From Bifidobacterium breve (GTDB lineage Bacteria > Actinomycetota > Acidimicrobiia > Acidimicrobiales > Ilumatobacteraceae), in assembly GCA_945869715.1 (NCBI GenBank), contig CAMBPP010000077.1, positions 1 through 6,712 on the forward strand: a stretch of DNA of 6,712 nt, written 5' to 3'. Shown here in pieces: positions 5,022 through 6,712 of this stretch. The position numbers and the translations under genes were made by a program. Positions within the stretch are counted from its first letter, which is position 1. Every line of letters starts with the position of its first letter. The notes under the pieces were generated by a model, which ran no database searches, was not told the origin of the DNA, and saw only the letters and a program-made list of their open reading frames with translations.

Positions 5022-5441
5022 AATGCGATACACGTCGTAGTCAACGGCATCTTTTGATGGTTTACCAATTGCAACAGCTTGCACATCGTTGAGCCATGCA
5101 TAGCGTTCATCGCCAGTTTGGAATAGCGGCGCAGTAATAATGCGCACACCATCATCGGTTGGCCCCATGATTCCTTCGTAGGCCATGTGAATAGGAACGC
5201 CATCATCGGTAATGAGTAATACACGCACATCGAGATGCGCAGTACCGGTTGTTCGCATGGTGAGCCAGTCGCCACCCATGGTGACTGTGCCGGAAGCTTT
5301 TGGGCCCGCAAAGGTGCCGCCCGTTACATTCACAATGACTCGTGTGCCTGCAGGCCCTCCAGGAATAGGGACAGGAGCAGCGACTGTTGCATGAATAGTG
5401 AAGAGATACTCAACGGGAAGTGACGAGAGGATGTCAGGCAT
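5016..5441 (-). CDS. DUF3237 (UPF0311) family protein
   Basis: A 141-residue protein of the DUF3237 family, small beta-barrel-like proteins of unknown function. The family pattern is followed closely: GTRVIVNVTGGTFAGPKASGT at 32-52 (family: GxRxxxpvxGGxFxGPxlxGxV), a GGDW segment at 56-59, LDVR at 70-73, TDDG at 78-81, and a late YAWLND phrase followed by VDYDVYRIL. Length is normal (about 145-155). ATG 5441 is preceded, after exactly six bases, by TAAGAT, so the transcript is probably leaderless. Its stop (TTA at 5016-5018 on the plus strand) abuts and overlaps the stop of the SCO6745-family gene in the palindrome TTATAA. It is divergent from trhA with 67 bases between them. Function cannot be assigned. 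Confidence 0.9.
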   Translation of the reverse strand: MPDILSSLPVEYLFTIHATVAAPVPIPGGPAGTRVIVNVTGGTFAGPKASGTVTMGGDWLTMRTTGTAHLDVRVLLITDDGVPIHMAYEGIMGPTDDGVRIITAPLFQTGDERYAWLNDVQAVAIGKPSKDAVDYDVYRIL

Positions 5442-5453
5442 GCCGCAATCTTA
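5442..5453 (-). promoter_or_regulatory. -10 box for leaderless DUF3237 transcript
   Basis: TAAGAT (5453-5448, minus) is followed by TGCGGC and ATG 5441, again a six-base interval that puts the transcription start on the A of the ATG. Confidence 0.55.
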
Positions 5454-5508
5454 CGTAGTTCTTCACTATGAACGAGACAAATGTGCTTTCAACTGACACA
5501 CTATAAAG

Positions 5509-6186
5509 GTGCCAATCTCAAAAAATAGCCCCCCTATTTTTCAGCACTACAACGGGAAGTGGCGCCCGCTTTGGCGTGGCCGAATACATGGCATTGCCGC
5601 TTTAATAGCCATACCTGCTGGAACATTGCTCATACTTGCGGCACAAAGCGCCATTGCCCGAGTTGCCACCTCTATATATGTGGCCTCACTTTTTGCGTTG
5701 TACGCCACCTCGGCCTCGTACCACCTCTTCACACGCACACCCCACGTGCAAAAAATAATGCAGAAGCTCGACCACTCGATGATCTTCATTCTCATTGCGG
5801 GCACCTACACGCCGCTCTGCCTGCTTGCCCTGCCCCACTCGTGGGGAATCCCCTTCTTGTGCTTTGTTTGGGTAGCGGCATTTTCTGGAATGGTTTTTAA
5901 ATTTGGTTGGGGCGCGCGGCGCATTACCGGTGGCATGTATATCGCTCTTGGTTGGGCGGGCGTTTTTATTTTCCCCGCAGCAACAAGGGATGCTGGCCAA
6001 ACAGCGATGGTTTTACTCGGCATTGGTGGCGTGTTGTACACCATCGGGGCAATTCTCTTTTATCTCCAGCGCCCGCGCTTAGTACCCCACATTTTTGGCT
6101 ACCACGAGATCTGGCATGTGTTCACCGTTCTTGCAGGAATCACCCAATTCATTGGTATTGGGTTCATCGTCACTCAAACTAATTAG
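5509..6186 (+). CDS. trhA: PAQR-family membrane protein TrhA / hemolysin III homologue
   Basis: A 225-residue, seven-helix membrane protein of the hemolysin III/YqfA branch of the PAQR family (CREST superfamily), associated with membrane energetics and lipid homeostasis; the name hemolysin is historical. Family marks: GRIHGIAALIAIPAG at 24-38; SASYH at 68-72, giving the conserved Ser68 and His72; LDHSMIFILIAGTYTP at 87-102, with Asp88; and HEIWH at 199-203, giving His199 and His203. Ser, Asp and three His form the putative metal site and are all present. Length is normal. The start is taken as GTG 5509 because an in-frame TGA lies at 5494-5496 and no other start is near. Initiation is odd: AAAGG abuts the GTG and TATAAA (5502-5507) sits only one base from it. 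It is divergent from the DUF3237 gene and not clearly part of an operon. Confidence 0.92.
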   Translation: MPISKNSPPIFQHYNGKWRPLWRGRIHGIAALIAIPAGTLLILAAQSAIARVATSIYVASLFALYATSASYHLFTRTPHVQKIMQKLDHSMIFILIAGTYTPLCLLALPHSWGIPFLCFVWVAAFSGMVFKFGWGARRITGGMYIALGWAGVFIFPAATRDAGQTAMVLLGIGGVLYTIGAILFYLQRPRLVPHIFGYHEIWHVFTVLAGITQFIGIGFIVTQTN

Positions 6187-6205
6187 CCCCAACTCTTAGC
6201 GACAA

Positions 6206-6236
6206 CATATATTTGCACTAGTAGTGCAAATATATG
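6206..6236. repeat. Perfect 31-bp palindrome upstream of the sulfatase, probable operator
   Basis: CATATATTTGCACTA (6206-6220) and TAGTGCAAATATATG (6222-6236) are exact reverse complements around a single G. The element lies 30 bases before the sulfatase ATG and 20 bases after the trhA stop. It is AT-rich, has essentially no loop and no following T tract, so it fits a protein-binding site better than a terminator. Its left arm contains TATATT (6208-6213), a TANNNT box that would start transcription at about 6220, so a bound repressor would block RNA polymerase. A smaller dyad (GAGA, five bases, TCTC; 6236-6248) follows directly. Confidence 0.75.
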
Positions 6237-6266
6237 AGAAACTGTCTCAACAGCGCAGGAGGGTAT

Positions 6267-6712
6267 ATGGGGCTCGCAAAAAACTTCACTGGTCGTATTG
6301 GTCGCACATTCGAAGATTCTGAAGCGGCGTGGCCCGATCTTCCCCAGCCACCACAAGGCGCACCAAATATTGTGATGGTGTTGCTTGACGATGTGGGCTA
6401 CGCGCAATTCGGTTGCTACGGCTCTGACATTGCAACCCCAACATTCGATGCACTCGCAGCTCATGGCGTGCGATACGCAAACTTCCACACCACTGCACTG
6501 TGCTCACCTACTCGTGCATGTTTAATGACCGGACGCAATCACCATGCAAGTGGCATGGCTCGCATCGTGGAAACTGCATCGGGCTTCCCTGGTTATGACG
6601 CCAACATTCCTGAAGAAAATGGTTTCCTTCCAGAAATTCTTGTGCGTAATGGTTATGCAACTTACGGCTTAGGCAAATGGCACCTTGCACCTGCACATGA
6701 AAATAACTTGGG
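6267..6712 (+). CDS. Arylsulfatase-type sulfatase, 5' part only
   Basis: The first 148 codons of a sulfatase that normally exceeds 500 residues; the gene runs off the right edge. Sulfatases hydrolyse sulfate esters using a formylglycine made from a Cys in C-x-P-x-R. Here that is C79-S-P-T-R83, followed by ACLMTGRNHH, the usual continuation. Asp41 and Asp42 in VLLDDVGYAQFGCYG are metal ligands, and K137 and H139 in GLGKWHL are the expected active-site residues. The N-terminus (TGRIGRTFEDSEAAWPDLP) matches large actinobacterial and marine arylsulfatases and lacks a signal peptide, so a cytoplasmic enzyme is likely; a formylglycine-generating enzyme would be needed. The Shine-Dalgarno AGGAGG (6257-6262), four bases before ATG 6267, sets the start. 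The upstream palindrome suggests substrate- or sulfur-dependent control (inference). The substrate is unknown. Confidence 0.95.
   Translation, partial: MGLAKNFTGRIGRTFEDSEAAWPDLPQPPQGAPNIVMVLLDDVGYAQFGCYGSDIATPTFDALAAHGVRYANFHTTALCSPTRACLMTGRNHHASGMARIVETASGFPGYDANIPEENGFLPEILVRNGYATYGLGKWHLAPAHENNL

Noticed and set aside
6206..6236. The 31-bp palindrome as a trhA terminator
   Set aside because: It is AT-rich with a one-base centre and is followed by GAGAAACTG rather than a T tract.
1..6712. A phage, defence or mobile-element island
   Set aside because: No integrase, transposase, phage structural gene, tRNA, terminal repeat or defence-type domain is visible. The genes are ordinary chromosomal families with consistent expression signals.

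Overview
The window looks like ordinary chromosomal sequence from an actinobacterium with balanced base composition, possibly an aquatic member of the Acidimicrobiia (inference). Three things support this: an SCO6745-family protein, which is typical of actinobacteria; five genes whose start codon lies exactly six bases after a TANNNT -10 box, the actinobacterial leaderless arrangement; and GTG starts on several genes. I see no rRNA, tRNA, CRISPR array, insertion sequence or phage gene.

Layout. The left edge (1-200, minus) holds the first two thirds of a small antibiotic-biosynthesis-monooxygenase-like protein. A 248-base gap follows, with a long minus-strand hairpin, a short doubtful ORF and an imperfect dyad. 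From 449 to 2695 there is a compact regulatory cluster: a TetR-family gene (plus) runs tail to tail into an SDR dehydrogenase gene (minus). Upstream of the SDR, on the same strand, lie a 41-residue zinc-ribbon protein and a second TetR gene. The two TetR proteins are paralogues with similar HTHs, similar LGW[N/Q] C-terminal ends and basic N-terminal tails.

Divergent from the second TetR gene is surE (2799-3623), a survival nucleotidase. Next comes a 102-residue three-helix membrane protein of unknown function, with its own promoter, a hairpin at the expected mRNA 5' end and a textbook terminator. An SCO6745-family gene (4143-5021) and a DUF3237 gene (5016-5441, minus) converge and share a TTATAA hexamer containing both stop codons. 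A PAQR/hemolysin III family membrane protein (trhA, 5509-6186) follows. The right edge (6267-6712) holds the 5' part of a cysteine-type sulfatase, preceded by a perfect 31-bp palindrome that is probably an operator.

Working together. Only the TetR/zinc-ribbon/SDR cluster looks like a functional unit: two related repressors probably control the dehydrogenase, the zinc-ribbon gene or each other. The remaining genes appear to be single transcription units. I found no clear candidate for a new multi-gene system. The points most worth following are the uniform leaderless starts, the sulfatase palindrome and its partial look-alike upstream of the first TetR gene, and the short zinc-ribbon gene.
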